Notes: generated by a model from the sequence alone, not told the origin. Positions 17,560 to 26,997 are shown, counted from the stretch's first letter. The stretch: DNA of 64,000 nt from NVTR01 sp036480115 (GCA_965224795.1 CBDDAE010000001.1:124001-188000); one strand, 5' to 3'. Numbers and translations: made by a program.

Positions 17560-17784
17560 ATGAAATGTGTATTGATCGCGGGAGCGACAAGATATTCAGG
17601 GCGGCATATGGTCGCCAAATTTAAGGTCAATGGGTGGTATGTCAGCGCGCTTGTGCGAACAACAGAAACTGCAGCTAATGTGTTTTCAGACGCCGCCGAG
17701 ATTATCGGGGCTGATTTTCGCGCAATGCTAACAGAAAGTTCACTTATTGAATCGTTCGACCGCTGCGGTGCGAGCGAATGCTGA
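17560..17784 (+). pseudogene. NAD(P)-binding (NmrA/SDR-like) protein, truncated remnant
   Basis: 74 aa from ATG 17560 behind AGAAAGGA (17546-17553). The start MKCVLIAGATRYSGRHMVAKF is the dinucleotide-binding motif of atypical SDR/NmrA proteins, with the usual GATGYxG altered to GATRYSG. The family is about 280-300 aa; here the frame stops after about 70 residues and runs 7 bp into the next gene, so the bulk of the protein is missing. Likely non-functional. Confidence 0.6.
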
Positions 17785-18413
17785 AAACATGGAGAACAGC
17801 TCTTCGAGGACCACTGGGCATCGCCCTATTGGGCGCGGTGCCAGCGCTTCCAAGTGCATTTGTCCTGGTTGGCATTTTGCAAGGTTCAGACGCCGAAGGC
17901 ATGATGCATGATTTGGTTCAGCCACACTATTTTTCACGGCCCGAACCAATCGTAATCCACATTGTATCTGCCATTTTGTTTTGCATTCTTGCGCCGCTAC
18001 AATTTTCGGCGGGCTTGCGCATGCGTTACCCAAAACTGCATCGGATTGGTGGACGGGTCACAATGATTTCAGGGCTTGTATTTGCGCTGACCGCCATTGC
18101 GCTTTTGGGAACGCTGCCCGCGACACCACAAGAATGGCCGGGCTACATTGGGCTGGGTTTTATGGGCATTGGTGTCTGCCTATCCCTCTGTCTGTCCTTT
18201 TTGGCCATCCGGCGAGGCGACGTCATCCGCCACCATCAATGGATGCGACGGGTCATCGCCTTTGGTCTTATCGCCGTAAGTCGAATTCTTTTTGATGTGA
18301 TCCTCAGCCCATTCTTTGGCGCTGAAACCCCGCTTGGCGAAGGCATTTCAATTTGGCTTGCCATTGCTCTTAATCTATTCGTGGCTGAGCGCCTTTCTAA
18401 GACGGGTCGATAA
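17778..18413 (+). CDS. DUF2306 family membrane protein
   Basis: 211 aa with about six hydrophobic helices. Motifs HIVSAILFCILAPLQF, KLHRIGGRVTMISGLV and HHQWMRRVIAFGL are typical of DUF2306/YozB-like proteins, with conserved histidines (His in PKLHRIGG, HHQWMRR) that could bind a metal or haem. The family function is not established. Its start overlaps the truncated SDR frame, which may be why that frame persists. The gene itself looks intact. Confidence 0.8.
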   Translation: MLKTWRTALRGPLGIALLGAVPALPSAFVLVGILQGSDAEGMMHDLVQPHYFSRPEPIVIHIVSAILFCILAPLQFSAGLRMRYPKLHRIGGRVTMISGLVFALTAIALLGTLPATPQEWPGYIGLGFMGIGVCLSLCLSFLAIRRGDVIRHHQWMRRVIAFGLIAVSRILFDVILSPFFGAETPLGEGISIWLAIALNLFVAERLSKTGR

Positions 18414-18437
18414 TTGCACAATCATTGGAGAATTCCC

Positions 18438-19121
18438 ATGTCGGCAATGCGTAAATCCTTTCGGATTTCTGCTGTAACGATTGGCAGCTTTGCTGCCCTT
18501 CTCACCGGTCTTTTTCTGGCGAGCGCGACCCCGCCGCCGGATCATCTTCTATGTCAACGCGGTTCGGGCCCTTCACAACGTGTGAGCGCGGATGATCCGA
18601 CCCTCGCCAATCATGTCGAGGAACTAAATGGCGTCATCGATACATTGGCACCCGATCAAGAGGTGACGCTGGTCGGCCATTCTTGGGGGGCAATTTTGGC
18701 GTCAGCGTTTATGGCGCAGCACCTAGACAGAGTTTCCAAAGTGGTGCTAATGGAAGCGGGCTATTTGAACGCTGCGAAGTTTCGTGATTGGCAGGAACGC
18801 GCGCAGAACTTTATGAGCGGGCCGTCCTGTATTCTCGCCTCAATTTGGCAAGGTTTCCGCGCAAGCCACCTTTGCGGGCCCGACGATCATGCAGCCAAAG
18901 ATGTGATATTTGCGCATATGGATGCCAAATTCGCGAACCACCCTGAAAACCCCTATCACTGTCCCGATCAAGGCTACAACGCGCCGCTGTCACGCTTTGG
19001 TTCTGAGGCAAGTGATGCGGTCGCAAATATCAGCGAAGCCGATCTTGAGGCGCTTTTGCCCGCAGCAAATATCGACGCCACACTCGCCGCGATTAAGGCG
19101 TTCCTTGATCGAGAGAGATAA
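18438..19121 (+). pseudogene. Alpha/beta hydrolase with frameshift and deletion
   Basis: The open frame gives 227 aa from ATG 18438 (GGAG at 18427-18430): a membrane-anchor start, then CQRGSGPSQRVS, nucleophile elbow GHSWG, and a remaining hydrolase body. The region that should carry the HGGPG oxyanion motif is missing. At 18541-18558 the +1 frame reads IIFYVN, the beta strand that normally precedes HGGPG. I infer a frameshift near 18540 and loss of about 50 codons. The C-terminus also looks short (no clear catalytic His). It could still be translated but is unlikely to be active. Confidence 0.55.
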
Positions 19122-19190
19122 GTTCAGCAAGCCAAAAGCATTGCCACAACAAAGACGACGCAGAGCATCGCCGCCGTTTCCTTTTTAGTT

Positions 19191-20021
19191 CTAGGTTCCG
19201 CTAAGCCGTCTACGCCAGAGTGCCACGCCGATCAGTGCCATCACGCCCGAATAGGTTAGGCCAATGTCAATCGGTGTTAACAGGATCGCCTTGAGGCCAC
19301 CACGAGGCACGGCTTGCGCGGCCACCAGCCAAGCGAACATTGCGTTGTTCATCGTATGCAGAACCACGCCCGTCCAAATCGACCCTGTGATGAGGCGTAG
19401 CTCACCCAGCAGAATGGATTGTAGGCAAAGAGCGGCAAACCCGACGATCACAAACAGTGGCGTCGGCAAACCGCTTACTTCCGCGATCTTACCAACGGGA
19501 AGCAGGGCCGTCCAATAGACCACATGCCAGAGTGACCACAACACGCCTGTCAACAGGTGGCCTTGCAACCCCGCGCTGACCGTGTGCGCAAATCGCCCTG
19601 TCAGAAACCCGCGAAAAATGAATTCTTCCACGATGTTTTTGACGAAGAGACCCGCCAAGCTTGCCAGGCCGATCATGACACCGCTTGCCATCAGATCTGG
19701 CTGCAATATCACGACGCCAAACAGTTGATTCACAAGCAACAACACACCAGCAAGTGTCATTGGCAAGGTTAGCGCAAAGAGAAACCAAGCCCCTTGCCCT
19801 TTTAGGTGTGGCATCAAACCAGCGCTTGGCCAAATGCGGCCAAGGCTGAGATATAGAGCACAAAAGGCGGCTGGAACTAGCAGCCAAAGCAAGAGATCAA
19901 GCCCAGCTATTTCTGAGCGTTGATCTATCGATTTGCTGAGCCAAAACAAAAAGGCGTTCAAGGCGATAAGCACAATTGCCAGATCCGTAATCCCTTGTAA
20001 AGGCGTCGCAAATCTTCGCAT
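19191..20021 (-). CDS. CPBP family intramembrane metalloprotease
   Basis: 276 aa from ATG 20021; a longer frame to 20066 overlaps the upstream gene and is not needed. Multi-pass protein with the CPBP/Rce1-like motifs EEFIFRGFL (EExxxR), LWHVVYW and LHTMNNAMF, which carry the conserved Glu, His and Asn. Family members are membrane proteases or bacteriocin-immunity-like proteins. Its start codon shares a base with the stop of the upstream membrane protein gene (TGATG), so the two are coupled. Confidence 0.87.
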   Translation of the reverse strand: MRRFATPLQGITDLAIVLIALNAFLFWLSKSIDQRSEIAGLDLLLWLLVPAAFCALYLSLGRIWPSAGLMPHLKGQGAWFLFALTLPMTLAGVLLLVNQLFGVVILQPDLMASGVMIGLASLAGLFVKNIVEEFIFRGFLTGRFAHTVSAGLQGHLLTGVLWSLWHVVYWTALLPVGKIAEVSGLPTPLFVIVGFAALCLQSILLGELRLITGSIWTGVVLHTMNNAMFAWLVAAQAVPRGGLKAILLTPIDIGLTYSGVMALIGVALWRRRLSGT

Positions 20022-20677
20022 CACGCTTGCTCTTTGCCCATGCGCAAAAGAGCCACGCCAGCCCAAAAGAACCAGACAATACTCCCAAGACCAAATATAA
20101 GGCCCAATGAATCACTCAGCGCAGGGATTCCTGATGCGAGACCACTGACCCCACTCACGGCACCCAAAATAGAAAGCCCTTTGGAAACGCGTTTGGTCAT
20201 GAAACCTGCGATGGATAAAGTGAGCAACCAGACACCGCCAGCGATTTCATTGCCGCCGCCCAAACCGTTTTCGACTGTAAGGAATATCTGGTAAAGATTG
20301 GCAGCACGTTCCGGGTCTGAGGAAAAGACAGAAAGCGCTTCTTTCAGCCCGACATTCGCGACCATACCTGCCGCCAAGACCTGCGTCGCCCAGATCGTGC
20401 CAAATGTCAGAGTTACCTGTGCCAAAGCCGGGGAAGCAGGTCGAAATCGATCCCAAAGCGCCACGACCAGCACTGCAAGCAAGATCGCGTTAAGCACATA
20501 TATCGTCAGATTCCATATCGTCAAAACCGTATGGTTATCTGCCGCAAATGCGATCTTCGCATGATAGTCTCCGGACCCAAGAGGGGCCAAAACAGTCAAA
20601 TAAAGGGCCAAGCCCACAACATAGGTCAGCCCGCATCCAAGCGCAGCATAACCGCCTATTTTCGTTAGATTTTGCAT
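20021..20677 (-). CDS. DUF4386-like multi-pass membrane protein
   Basis: 218 aa from ATG 20677 with ribosome binding site GGAGAATA; the longer frame to 20731 is rejected. Six or so hydrophobic helices; start MQNLTKIGGYAALGCGLTYV and segments NHTVLTIWNL and IGGxxWLLTLS-like resemble DUF4386 proteins. No catalytic motif is seen. It is upstream of and coupled to the CPBP gene, and divergent from the AraC-type regulator, which may control both. Confidence 0.65.
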   Translation of the reverse strand: MQNLTKIGGYAALGCGLTYVVGLALYLTVLAPLGSGDYHAKIAFAADNHTVLTIWNLTIYVLNAILLAVLVVALWDRFRPASPALAQVTLTFGTIWATQVLAAGMVANVGLKEALSVFSSDPERAANLYQIFLTVENGLGGGNEIAGGVWLLTLSIAGFMTKRVSKGLSILGAVSGVSGLASGIPALSDSLGLIFGLGSIVWFFWAGVALLRMGKEQA

Positions 20678-20809
20678 CGTTATTCTCCAATTGATGATAA
20701 TATGGGCGAGATTTAGGGCAGAAAAATCCATCGCGACATGACCGCCGGTGACACAGATTTGACCGAAGGTATCAAAGGCCCTATTTTTCGCCTCAATTGG
20801 GGGATTCTT

Positions 20810-21832
20810 ATGATGAAAAAACCGACATTTTCCGCGGGCTTTGCCGCCGATTTTTTGAATTATGCTGTTTCAAAAGGGGCAAACCGCGCGGCCTTGCTGG
20901 CGGGGGCGGGGCTCACTGAAAATGATCTTGCAAATCAAGACGGACGTGTAAGCGTAGATGCCTATTATGCGATCATCGGTGGCGCGATTGAAATGACGGG
21001 CGATGGGGCGCTTGTGATGCGCCATAACATTGAAACCAAACTTGAAGACATGTCTATCGTTGGGCAAATCGTTCATTCCTCGGTCACATTGATCCACTCA
21101 GTCGAGCAGGTGAACCGGTACTTGCGCCTCATGTCAGAGGTCGATGTCATGCAAGGGAAAGATCGCTACGAGGTGCTGATTGAAGGTGACAGGGTCTGGA
21201 TCACTGATAATCTGCCTAATCCAAACGAGAGCCCTATGGCAATTGAGGCCTCCTTTTCGCGCTTCATCAGCGAATTTCGCCGCTCTTTCCCCGATCAGCC
21301 TTTCGCGCTCAGCCTCGAAGTCACCTATCCCGCGCCGCCCTATGCCGCGGCCTATGACGAGTTGCTGCAAATCCCCGTCACCTTTGACGGCACCAGAAAT
21401 GCCATGGAAATAGATAGCTTTTGGCTGAACGCTGATTTTGACGACGGCAATCAGTATATCTTTTCTGTTTTCACCAAATACGCGGACAAGTTGCTCGCGG
21501 AGTTGGACAAAGTTGGGACGACACGGTCTCAAGTCGAGACACTGATTTTGCCGGATATGCGCCACGGCACGATTTCGATGGACAAAATTGCGCGCGCGTT
21601 GGGGATGAGCCGACAAACCCTTTACCGTCGCCTCCAAGAAGAAGGCGTTACATTTGCCGAAGTCCACGACGACCTACGCCACCGCATGGCACGAGATTTT
21701 CTAACAGCACGCAAAATATCAGTAAACGAAACCGCTTATCTTCTGGGGTTTTCCGAAGCATCCTCCTTTGTACGCGCCTTCAAACGTTGGACAGGTCAAA
21801 GCCCCACGGCGTTTCGAGGTGAGATGGCATAA
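20810..21832 (+). CDS. AraC family regulator (OruR/ArgR-type)
   Basis: 340 aa from ATG 20810 (GGGGGA at 20799-20804). N-terminal arabinose-binding-like domain (about 1-230) of the OruR class (GAGLTENDLANQDGRVSV, FALSLEVTYPAPPYA) and a C-terminal double HTH (MDKIARALGMSRQTLYRRLQ; NETAYLLGFSEASSFVRAFK). Ligand unknown. It is divergent from the DUF4386/CPBP pair (132 bp between starts), the likely target. Confidence 0.9.
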   Translation: MMKKPTFSAGFAADFLNYAVSKGANRAALLAGAGLTENDLANQDGRVSVDAYYAIIGGAIEMTGDGALVMRHNIETKLEDMSIVGQIVHSSVTLIHSVEQVNRYLRLMSEVDVMQGKDRYEVLIEGDRVWITDNLPNPNESPMAIEASFSRFISEFRRSFPDQPFALSLEVTYPAPPYAAAYDELLQIPVTFDGTRNAMEIDSFWLNADFDDGNQYIFSVFTKYADKLLAELDKVGTTRSQVETLILPDMRHGTISMDKIARALGMSRQTLYRRLQEEGVTFAEVHDDLRHRMARDFLTARKISVNETAYLLGFSEASSFVRAFKRWTGQSPTAFRGEMA

Positions 21833-22083
21833 TTAATACAGCCCAAAGCGGACACTCGACCTTGGTCCAGAATGCTGCGGTCGCAACCCGCATTGCCGTC
21901 ATTCGTCGCGTTTGCAGCATAGCAAGTTTCCTGAGGTCACATAGTGCCGGACGCAACGGACTAAAGCGGCCGAAATGTCCGAGAGCCCTTTGACGCTCCG
22001 TAGTAGCGCGCCCATACTTGAATTGATCGGTCTTCTGTGTTGGTATATTCGTTCAAGGGCCTGGGGGCGAACCAATAGATATC

Positions 22084-22935
22084 TTGGTAAATATCGTGCT
22101 GCCGCTATCATTGGCGTTCATCATGTTCAGCCTTGGGATTGGCCTTACCTTGGTAGATTTCCGGCGCGTGGCGGAGCGGGGGTGGGTTTTTGCCATCGGC
22201 GCAACCTGTCAGATTGTTTTGATCCCTTTGGTGGCATATCTGATTATCACTCTTTTTGGGCTTACCGGCGTTATTGCGGCGGGGGTGATGCTCATCGCTC
22301 TGTGCCCAGGGGGCGTGACATCCAATGTCGTCACACGGCTGGCCGGTGGTGATGTGGCGATATCGGTATCGCTTACGGCCCTGATATCGCTGGTTTCAAT
22401 TATCACGATGCCCTTCATGATCGGCTGGGCTGTGGTACATTTTATGGGCGAGGATGCGCCGGATGTTTCCGTGGTAAAGCTGGCCGTTGCGATGTTTCTG
22501 CTCACAATGATGCCGGTACTCCTTGGGATGGCATTGCGCCATGTCGCGACCCCGCTGGCGGATCGGCTGGAACCGGTGCTGGTCAAAATCGCCTCGCTCT
22601 TGTTTGTCCTGTTTATCCTCGCGGCCATTGGTTCCAACTGGTCGATGGTGACGGAAAATGCGATGAGCCTTGGGGGCGCTTTGATGGCTTTGAACCTCAC
22701 GACAATGATCGGCGGACTTCTGATCGCAACGGCGCTTGGCTTTACTTGGGGCGAACGCAAAACCATTTCCATTGAAGTTGGTATTCAAAACGGAAGCCTC
22801 GGCATAACCCTTGCGCCACTGATCGTCGGGGCCAGCACTAGCGTGCCGGCCATCGCGTTGCCTTCTGCGCTGTATAGCGTTGTCATGTATGTCACCGCCA
22901 TTCCATTCGTTCTTTGGCTACGGAGCCGAAAATAA
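22084..22935 (+). CDS. Bile acid:sodium symporter (BASS) family transporter
   Basis: About 283 aa with 8-9 hydrophobic helices and the family hallmarks LSLAFIMFSLGIGL, ALCPGGVTSNVVTRLAGGD and EVGIQNGSLGITLA (the sodium-binding crossover region). It would import an organic anion with Na+. The start is uncertain: TTG 22084 is the only standard start. The GGGGGCG (22063-22069) is spaced for 22075, where the codon is ATA in frame (reading IDILVNIV). No upstream start exists before the in-frame stop at 22024. This may be an ATG-to-ATA start loss, so expression is doubtful. A remnant of an FAD dehydrogenase follows. Confidence 0.8.
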   Translation: MVNIVLPLSLAFIMFSLGIGLTLVDFRRVAERGWVFAIGATCQIVLIPLVAYLIITLFGLTGVIAAGVMLIALCPGGVTSNVVTRLAGGDVAISVSLTALISLVSIITMPFMIGWAVVHFMGEDAPDVSVVKLAVAMFLLTMMPVLLGMALRHVATPLADRLEPVLVKIASLLFVLFILAAIGSNWSMVTENAMSLGGALMALNLTTMIGGLLIATALGFTWGERKTISIEVGIQNGSLGITLAPLIVGASTSVPAIALPSALYSVVMYVTAIPFVLWLRSRK

Positions 22936-23311
22936 TCAAAACAGATGACGTTGATGGCGGTGGCGGCCTTGCGGGCCTTACCGCCGCTGCAGAACATGGG
23001 GATCGAGACAGAAAGGTCGTGATCGTAGATCAAGAAGGCCCGCAAAGCCTTGGCGGTCAGGCGCACTGGTCGCTGGGGGGCTGTTCATGGTCGACACGCC
23101 CGAACAGCGTCGCATGGGTATCAAAGACAGTCACGAATTGGCCCTGAACGACAGGATGGGTTCGGCGCAATTCGACCGCCCCGTGGATGCCTATACTGCC
23201 GATACGACCAATAGCTGGCCGGTTTTCGACTTCTTTCGTACACCAAACACGTACCGAAGGCCCAAGCTCTTTTGGCTCATTTTCTGCAGAACCCACGAAG
23301 GCAAGGTCTAA
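22936..23311 (+). pseudogene. FAD-binding dehydrogenase (KstD-like), 5' remnant
   Basis: The first frame reads GGGGLAGLTAAAEHGDRDRK, VVIVDQEGPQSLGGQAHWSL, GG, an FAD-binding GxGxxG start with the family's QEGPQ-LGGQAHWSLGG motif. At about 23085 the homology moves to another frame: MVDTPEQRRMGIKDSHELA, then MGSAQFDRP. After about 23190 similarity fades. The parent family is about 550 aa, so this is a frameshifted, truncated remnant with no usable start (the dinucleotide-motif start is also degraded). Confidence 0.75.
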
Positions 23312-23552
23312 GAAAGCATTGCCTTCCTAGAAGCGCTCGCTAGTTGCAACGTCGTTGCCGTTACTCGCCATCACGGCCCATTACTGCCATTCAGTGATTA
23401 CCACTTACGCTGCGGCGCGGCCCGTCATTCCAGACATTCGTTGCAGGTTCAGGACCGCTCGGCTTCGTAGGCTGCTTTCGGGAGAGACGCTATCTCGGTA
23501 AAGATCAACACCGTGGCTTCAATACACAACTTGGCTCAGCTACGATGGAGGC

Positions 23553-24326
23553 ATGGCATTTTTGTATTTAGACGACAGCAAACATCACAGGTTCGGGTTT
23601 TCAATAGCTGCATTTGCAATTTGCGATGCTGATCCCACTGAAGAAGTAAGTTCGATATTTCGGGGCTACGGCTATGATCCTGCGTCTTTCGAGTTCAAGT
23701 CCTCAGCGAATATGATTGGCGACAGCAACCTTCAGGGTTTGCGTGCGGCTCTCAAGGTTTTCATCGCCAGAAAATGCAAATTAGCGGTCTGTGTTGTCAA
23801 CGGTGACAAAAAGCTGGGGCCGGCAGGACTGAAGCTTCTCCAATGCGCTCTCACACACCCTCAATTGACGAATATCCAACATGAGGTCTTCTTTGATGAA
23901 GGTTTGTTCCCATCAGTGAGAGCTGCCGATACGTTGGTTGGTAATGTAAAGGCACTAGAAACTTGTCGATTCCATTTCGAACAGGACTCTCGAGATATTT
24001 TGGGAGTTCAACTTGCCGACATTGTTGCCCACACCTGTGGAACGATGCTGTCGGATTCTCTCGGACATATCTCAAAAATGATCGTTGTCGATGAGCCTAA
24101 CGACAGTGTTTATCATGGTATGGAAGTCGAATTGGGTTTCGAAATGTGGGCAGGCATACGCTATGCATTCCTCAGTCGAAATAAACCGAACCCCAAGGAC
24201 GATTTTGAGCAAGCAAACCTTGATGTCTTTCCTTGGGGCCTTTTCATAGATGATAGTGTTGATAAGCGAATTGCATCTGCCGCGAAGGATCGTTTTGGTG
24301 AGGTGTATTTGGGCTGCATTCATTAG
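23553..24326 (+). CDS. DUF3800-like protein (RNase H-like fold)
   Basis: 257 aa. MAFLYLDDSKHHRFGFSIAA corresponds to the YxDES start of DUF3800, a central VFFDEG acidic motif follows, and ILGVQLADIVAH is the family's near-C-terminal QLAD motif. These acidic residues resemble an RNase H-like catalytic set. DUF3800 genes are frequent in mobile elements and defence islands; activity is unproven. The GGAGG at 23547-23551 is only one base from ATG 23553, so the true start or its efficiency is uncertain. It is isolated, with decayed sequence on both sides. Confidence 0.65.
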   Translation: MAFLYLDDSKHHRFGFSIAAFAICDADPTEEVSSIFRGYGYDPASFEFKSSANMIGDSNLQGLRAALKVFIARKCKLAVCVVNGDKKLGPAGLKLLQCALTHPQLTNIQHEVFFDEGLFPSVRAADTLVGNVKALETCRFHFEQDSRDILGVQLADIVAHTCGTMLSDSLGHISKMIVVDEPNDSVYHGMEVELGFEMWAGIRYAFLSRNKPNPKDDFEQANLDVFPWGLFIDDSVDKRIASAAKDRFGEVYLGCIH

Positions 24327-24780
24327 CGGCCCAAAGCTGCCGTTCGCGCCAGTTCATAATGCTGCGATTCAGCCCGTCGAAACAGCCATTGGTAGATCCC
24401 GCAGCATTTGGGCCACACGAATTGCCGTTGTGTGGGCATTCCTGCCATTTGCGGTGACTGCAAGGCCTTTTATGTTCCAGTCGGACCCCGGTCCGAAGCG
24501 TGGACAACATTTTTTTGAGGTGGGAGCATGTCGCTACAAGAACGGTCAACGTCGACATTCGAACTGATTTCAGGAACGTCCCCATGCGTTAAACCGGACT
24601 GGCAGCGAAATTTTGGTGACCGATGTTAACGGGGCAAAAAATATTAAGTTGGCCGCAATCGATTCATGTGGTTTTTGATTTTGGAAGGCGCCTGAAGTAC
24701 GGTGCCTTAAATTCGAACTCGGTGCGCAATCGTCGATTGTCTCGATGGGATTTTTCGGAGGTTTCCGCTGGCGGTATGCG
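24327..24780. other. Intergenic region upstream of the cox cluster
   Basis: About 450 bp with no supported gene. The first 250 bp look like decayed sequence similar in texture to 21.85-22.0 kb and 23.3-23.5 kb. At 24685-24708 AAGGCGCC and GGTGCCTT form an 8-bp imperfect inverted repeat with an 8-base spacer, possibly a hairpin or operator for the cox genes. Confidence 0.4.
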
Positions 24781-24805
24781 TAAATCGAAGTGTAAGATCG
24801 ATTTA
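24781..24805. promoter_or_regulatory. Perfect palindrome upstream of coxD
   Basis: TAAATCGA and TCGATTTA, 8-bp perfect arms with a 9-base spacer, ending 21 bp before the coxD start. It is placed as an operator or 5'-UTR hairpin of the cox operon. No cognate regulator is obvious in the cluster. Confidence 0.5.
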
Positions 24806-24826
24806 CCAAAAGGGATTTACGATGCC

Positions 24827-25741
24827 ATGCCTACCCACTTAATTTCTATTGACCACACACAATCCACACTCGGGCGACAGGGTTATTTGTGTGACCGCTC
24901 GCTGGCCACGGTGGTGTTTCTGGCGCTGAAACTGGGGCGGCCGCTGTTTTTGGAGGGCGAAGCCGGGGTTGGCAAAACGGAAATTGCCAAGGCGCTGTCG
25001 GCGGGGCTGGGGCGGCGGCTTATCCGGTTGCAATGTTATGAGGGGCTGGATGCCTCAAGTGCGGTTTATGAGTGGAATTTTGCCGCACAGATGATTGCCA
25101 TTCGCACGGCGGAGGCGACCGGTGCCGGGGATCGGGCGGCGTTGAACAAGGAGCTGTTCAGCGAGGAATTTCTGATACGGCGCCCCCTGCTTGAAGCGAT
25201 GAGCCCGCAGAAAGGCGGGCCACCGGTGTTGCTGATTGATGAGTTGGACCGCACGGACGAGCCGTTTGAAGCGTTTTTGCTGGAAGCCTTAAGTGATTTT
25301 CAGGTGACGATACCGGAGTTGGGCACCATTGCGGCGGCGGAACCGCCGATTGTGATCCTAACCTCGAACCGCACGCGTGAAGTGCATGATGCGCTGAAAC
25401 GGCGGTGTTTGTATCATTGGGTGGAATATCCGGATTTTGAGCGCGAGCTTGAGATATTGCGTGCACAGGTTCCAGAGGCGAGCGCGGCGCTGAGCCGCCA
25501 GATTACAGGGTTTGTGCAGGCATTGCGCAATGAGGATCTGTTCAAGAAGCCAGGGATTGCCGAGACGCTGGACTGGGCCAAATGCCTGATGGCGCTGGAT
25601 GTGGTGGAGGTGTCGCCACAGGTGATTGCCGACACGTTGGGGGCGGTGCTGAAATATCAGGATGATATTGTGCGGATTTCCGGGTCTGAGGCGGCGCGGA
25701 TTTTGGAGGAAAGCAAATCCGGTGTGGGGGTGGCGACCTGA
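24827..25741 (+). CDS. coxD: CoxD-type MoxR AAA+ ATPase
   Basis: 304 aa from ATG 24827; the frame is open back to 24623, but that part crosses the palindrome. Walker A GEAGVGKTE, Walker B VLLIDELDR, sensor-1 LTSNRTRE, arginine region RRCLYHWVEYPDFERE. This matches CoxD, an AAA+ chaperone needed to mature the molybdenum site of CO-dehydrogenase-type enzymes, working with the VWA protein CoxE. It overlaps coxE by one base (TGATG) as first gene of an eight-gene operon. Confidence 0.92.
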   Translation: MPTHLISIDHTQSTLGRQGYLCDRSLATVVFLALKLGRPLFLEGEAGVGKTEIAKALSAGLGRRLIRLQCYEGLDASSAVYEWNFAAQMIAIRTAEATGAGDRAALNKELFSEEFLIRRPLLEAMSPQKGGPPVLLIDELDRTDEPFEAFLLEALSDFQVTIPELGTIAAAEPPIVILTSNRTREVHDALKRRCLYHWVEYPDFERELEILRAQVPEASAALSRQITGFVQALRNEDLFKKPGIAETLDWAKCLMALDVVEVSPQVIADTLGAVLKYQDDIVRISGSEAARILEESKSGVGVAT

Positions 25742-26997
25742 TGCAGTTTGCGGGCGATATTGCGACACCAAAGGATGGCTCATTTGTGGCCAATATCACC
25801 CATTTTGGCCGCGCAATTCGCAAGGCGGGGCTGCCTGCGGGCCCCGGGAGGATTGCGGATGCGATCCGTGCGGTTGAGGCAGCCGGGTTTACCAACAGGC
25901 AGGATTTTTTCTGGGCGTTGCAGGCGTGTTTTGTAGCGCGACCTGAGCAGCGACAGGTGTTTGGCCAGATTTTTCGGCTGTATTGGCGCAACCCGAAATT
26001 TCTGGAAGATATGATGGCCATTCTTGCGCCCGTTGCGCGGCGTGTTGAACGGGATCAGGCGGCACAGGCGACCGATCGGTTGGCGGGCGAGGCCCTGTTG
26101 GACGGGGCGCAGCCGGGTAATTTTGAGGCCCGCGCCGGGGATGTCACCGAGGTCGAGTTTGACGCGACCATGACTTATTCGAATTTGGAAACCCTGCGCC
26201 AGCAGGATTTTGAACAGATGGGTGCGGCTGAAATGATGGCGGCTAAGCGGCTGATTGCGACGATTGAATTGCCGGTGCGGCCGCTGGCGTCGCGGCGCAG
26301 TCGGGTGGCGGTGCAGGGAGCATTGCCGGATTGGCCGGGCACCATTCGGCGCGCGGTGAGGAATGGCGGCGAGATACGGGATTTCGGGCGGCGAAAGCGC
26401 ACGGTACGTTGGCCCAATCTGGTGGCCTTGTGCGATATTTCCGGGTCGATGTCGGCCTATTCGCGCGCAGTTCTGCATTTTCTGCACGCGGCCAGCAACG
26501 CCAAAGGGGCGGGCTGGGCAGATGTGCATAGTTTTACCTTTGGCACGCGGCTGACCAACATATCGCGCCAGTTGCGTTCGCGGGATGTGGATACGGCACT
26601 GGCGCAGGTTGGGTCGCAGGCCAAGGATTGGGAAGGCGGCACCCGCATTGGCGATTGTTTGCAGGATTTCAACAGGTTGTGGTCGCGCCGGGTGTTGGGA
26701 CAGGGCGCGGTGGTGTTGCTGATTACGGATGGGCTGGACCGGGATGATCCTGAGAAACTGGGGCGCGCCATGCAGCGTTTGCACCTGTCGGCGCGCAAGG
26801 TGATCTGGCTGAACCCGCTGTTGCGCTGGGACGGGTTTGCGCCAAAGGCACGCGGCATTGTGGAAATGCTGCCCCATGTGGACAGTTTTCGCGCCGGGCA
26901 TAATATTGCGTCGTTTCAGGCGCTGGCCGAGGCGTTGACGCGCGCCGACGATGTGGGTGAAAAGGCGCGGCTTATGGCGATGATGCGGGGGGACTGA
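25741..26997 (+). CDS. coxE: CoxE-type VWA domain protein
   Basis: 418 aa. The N-terminal helical region is followed by a VWA domain with the MIDAS pattern DISGSMSAYS, then RIGDCL and LITDGLDRDDP. Family: VWA_CoxE, partner of the CoxD AAA+ ATPase in active-site maturation. Coupled to coxD upstream and to the XdhC gene downstream by single-base ATG/TGA overlaps. A long antisense frame (25780-27114) is a high-GC shadow. Confidence 0.93.
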   Translation: MQFAGDIATPKDGSFVANITHFGRAIRKAGLPAGPGRIADAIRAVEAAGFTNRQDFFWALQACFVARPEQRQVFGQIFRLYWRNPKFLEDMMAILAPVARRVERDQAAQATDRLAGEALLDGAQPGNFEARAGDVTEVEFDATMTYSNLETLRQQDFEQMGAAEMMAAKRLIATIELPVRPLASRRSRVAVQGALPDWPGTIRRAVRNGGEIRDFGRRKRTVRWPNLVALCDISGSMSAYSRAVLHFLHAASNAKGAGWADVHSFTFGTRLTNISRQLRSRDVDTALAQVGSQAKDWEGGTRIGDCLQDFNRLWSRRVLGQGAVVLLITDGLDRDDPEKLGRAMQRLHLSARKVIWLNPLLRWDGFAPKARGIVEMLPHVDSFRAGHNIASFQALAEALTRADDVGEKARLMAMMRGD

